From the NCBI GenBank assembly GCA_037355855.1, contig CM074760.1:2596501-2660500 (forward strand): 64,000 bases of DNA, in the 5' to 3' direction. The notes under the pieces are model-generated. The model searched no databases, was not told where the DNA came from, and saw only the letters and a program-made list of their open reading frames with translations. Numbering within the stretch: the stretch's first letter is position 1; each line of letters begins with the position of its first letter. Positions 63,294 through 64,000 of the stretch are shown piece by piece. The position numbers and the translations under genes are program-made. This stretch comes from Pseudo-nitzschia pungens (lineage: Eukaryota > Bacillariophyta > Bacillariophyceae > Bacillariales > Bacillariaceae).

Positions 63294-64000
63294 TCACGGC
63301 ATCATGCAGGCGGCCGCAATCGTGGGGATGCTCAGGACATCGCCGTTTTGCAACTGCGAGTTGAGGCTTGCGGGTGTGCCGTTGCGGATGACGAGGTTGT
63401 TCTTGTTGCCGATCGCGTCGTTTCCGGCCTTGATGGGAATGTCGCACTTGCGAATCGCGTCGAGAATGCTGGCTCCGGCCGGCAGAGCGACGACGGTTCC
63501 CTCCGTGGGCAGGGTGTATCCGTTGGCTTGTTCCTCGTTCGACCACGATCCTTCCTCCGCGGACTGTTCCTGGGGAGCCAAAAAGACAAAGACGTTCGTG
63601 CGCTGCAGGTCGTCCTGTTCGTTGGCGAGGGCTTCGAGGTACGGGGCCAATCGCTGGGTGCGGGCACGGATGCGTTCGGCGCGTTGGCGGCTCTCGGCTT
63701 CATTGTCCCAGAGAACCAATGGCGTCTGCCGGATCGGGGAAGACCCGTGTTGTTTCTCCCAGTGCCACTCCTGGAGGGAACGCAGGTAAGCATCCGAGCT
63801 TCGATCGTTGTTGGCAATGGTAACCTTTCCGAACAAGTCGTCGCCGTGATGCTCGTCCACAAACACCGTCCCGTGGAAAAGGCTAGTGTCCACGTTGGCA
63901 GCATCTTGGACGTGATGAGCGGCGTCCTTGTTTCGATGGGATGGCTTTGCTTGGGCCTTGTAATTCCAGTGCGAGGCTACACCGAATTCCGCAACCTTGT
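63294..64000 (-). CDS. C-terminal part of a RelA/SpoT homologue (RSH), cut by right edge
   Basis: The minus frame ending at 63294 is open to the window edge (about 235 codons; an in-frame GTG at 63893 is not the start). Nearest the edge it reads KVAEFGVASHWNYK, the A-E-[FY]-G-[IV]-A-[AS]-H-W-x-Y-K signature that closes the synthetase domain of RelA/SpoT proteins. Further on, TNVFVFLAP, then GTVVALPAGASILDAIRKCD and L-N-S-Q-L-Q-N-G-D-V-L fit a TGS domain, here interrupted by a Gln/Glu/Ser-rich loop. The protein stops soon after TGS (AAACMMP), so there is no ACT/RRM tail. RSH enzymes make and/or degrade (p)ppGpp; algal versions are usually plastid-located, but the targeting region is outside the window. 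Confidence 0.82.
   Translation of the reverse strand, partial: KVAEFGVASHWNYKAQAKPSHRNKDAAHHVQDAANVDTSLFHGTVFVDEHHGDDLFGKVTIANNDRSSDAYLRSLQEWHWEKQHGSSPIRQTPLVLWDNEAESRQRAERIRARTQRLAPYLEALANEQDDLQRTNVFVFLAPQEQSAEEGSWSNEEQANGYTLPTEGTVVALPAGASILDAIRKCDIPIKAGNDAIGNKNNLVIRNGTPASLNSQLQNGDVLSIPTIAAACMMP

Overview
This is nuclear DNA from a eukaryote, very probably a pennate diatom (Pseudo-nitzschia or Fragilariopsis-like; the genus is a guess). The evidence is GT-AG introns of about 90-180 nt (two are 457 and 612 nt), strong ACC-ATG start contexts, plastid pre-sequences of the diatom A-F type (signal peptide followed by Phe), lineage-specific diatom domains, and roughly 1-3 kb spacers full of the short words TACCGGTA, AAGGTTAC and TACGAAGTA. 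No rRNA, tRNA, CRISPR array or autonomous transposon was found.

Layout. 1-10 kb: left-edge fragment of a helical-repeat protein (-), a DNAJC25-like ER co-chaperone (+), a thylakoid-lumen cyclophilin whose frame breaks once (-), and a diatom-specific hypothetical (+). 13-24 kb: an ankyrin protein, a second diatom-specific hypothetical, a two-exon secreted surface protein with a GPI-like tail, and a two-helix membrane protein (-). 24-37 kb is a GC-rich block: a BFR1-like coiled-coil protein (+), a very long MUS81-type nuclease (-), a gamma-glutamylcyclotransferase-like protein (+) and a methyltransferase-fold protein (+). 37-48 kb: BTB-SAP protein (-), secreted Gly/Tyr/Asn-rich protein (-), five-exon secreted M6-type metalloprotease (+), thioredoxin-fold ER membrane protein (+), polytopic membrane protein (-). 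48-64 kb: a small spliced Cys-motif gene (-), a small six-Cys secreted protein (+), SAM-RBR E3 ligase (+), HhH-GPD DNA glycosylase (-), a seven-exon membrane/ectodomain protein (+), plastid parvulin (-), and the C-terminal part of a RelA/SpoT homologue running off the right edge (-).

There is no operon logic; genes are monocistronic. Recurrent themes are protein folding and plastid function (two PPIases, RSH), ER folding (DnaJ, thioredoxin-like), DNA repair (MUS81-like, glycosylase), and secreted or surface proteins without known function. The most interesting items are the unusual MUS81 architecture, the seven-exon ectodomain gene, the palindromically spaced six-Cys protein, the small two-exon Cys gene at 50.8-51.3 kb that is invisible as a single ORF, and the metalloprotease whose zinc motif is assembled across an intron. 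Exon joins were worked out by hand from splice sites, reading phase and family motifs, without transcript data.
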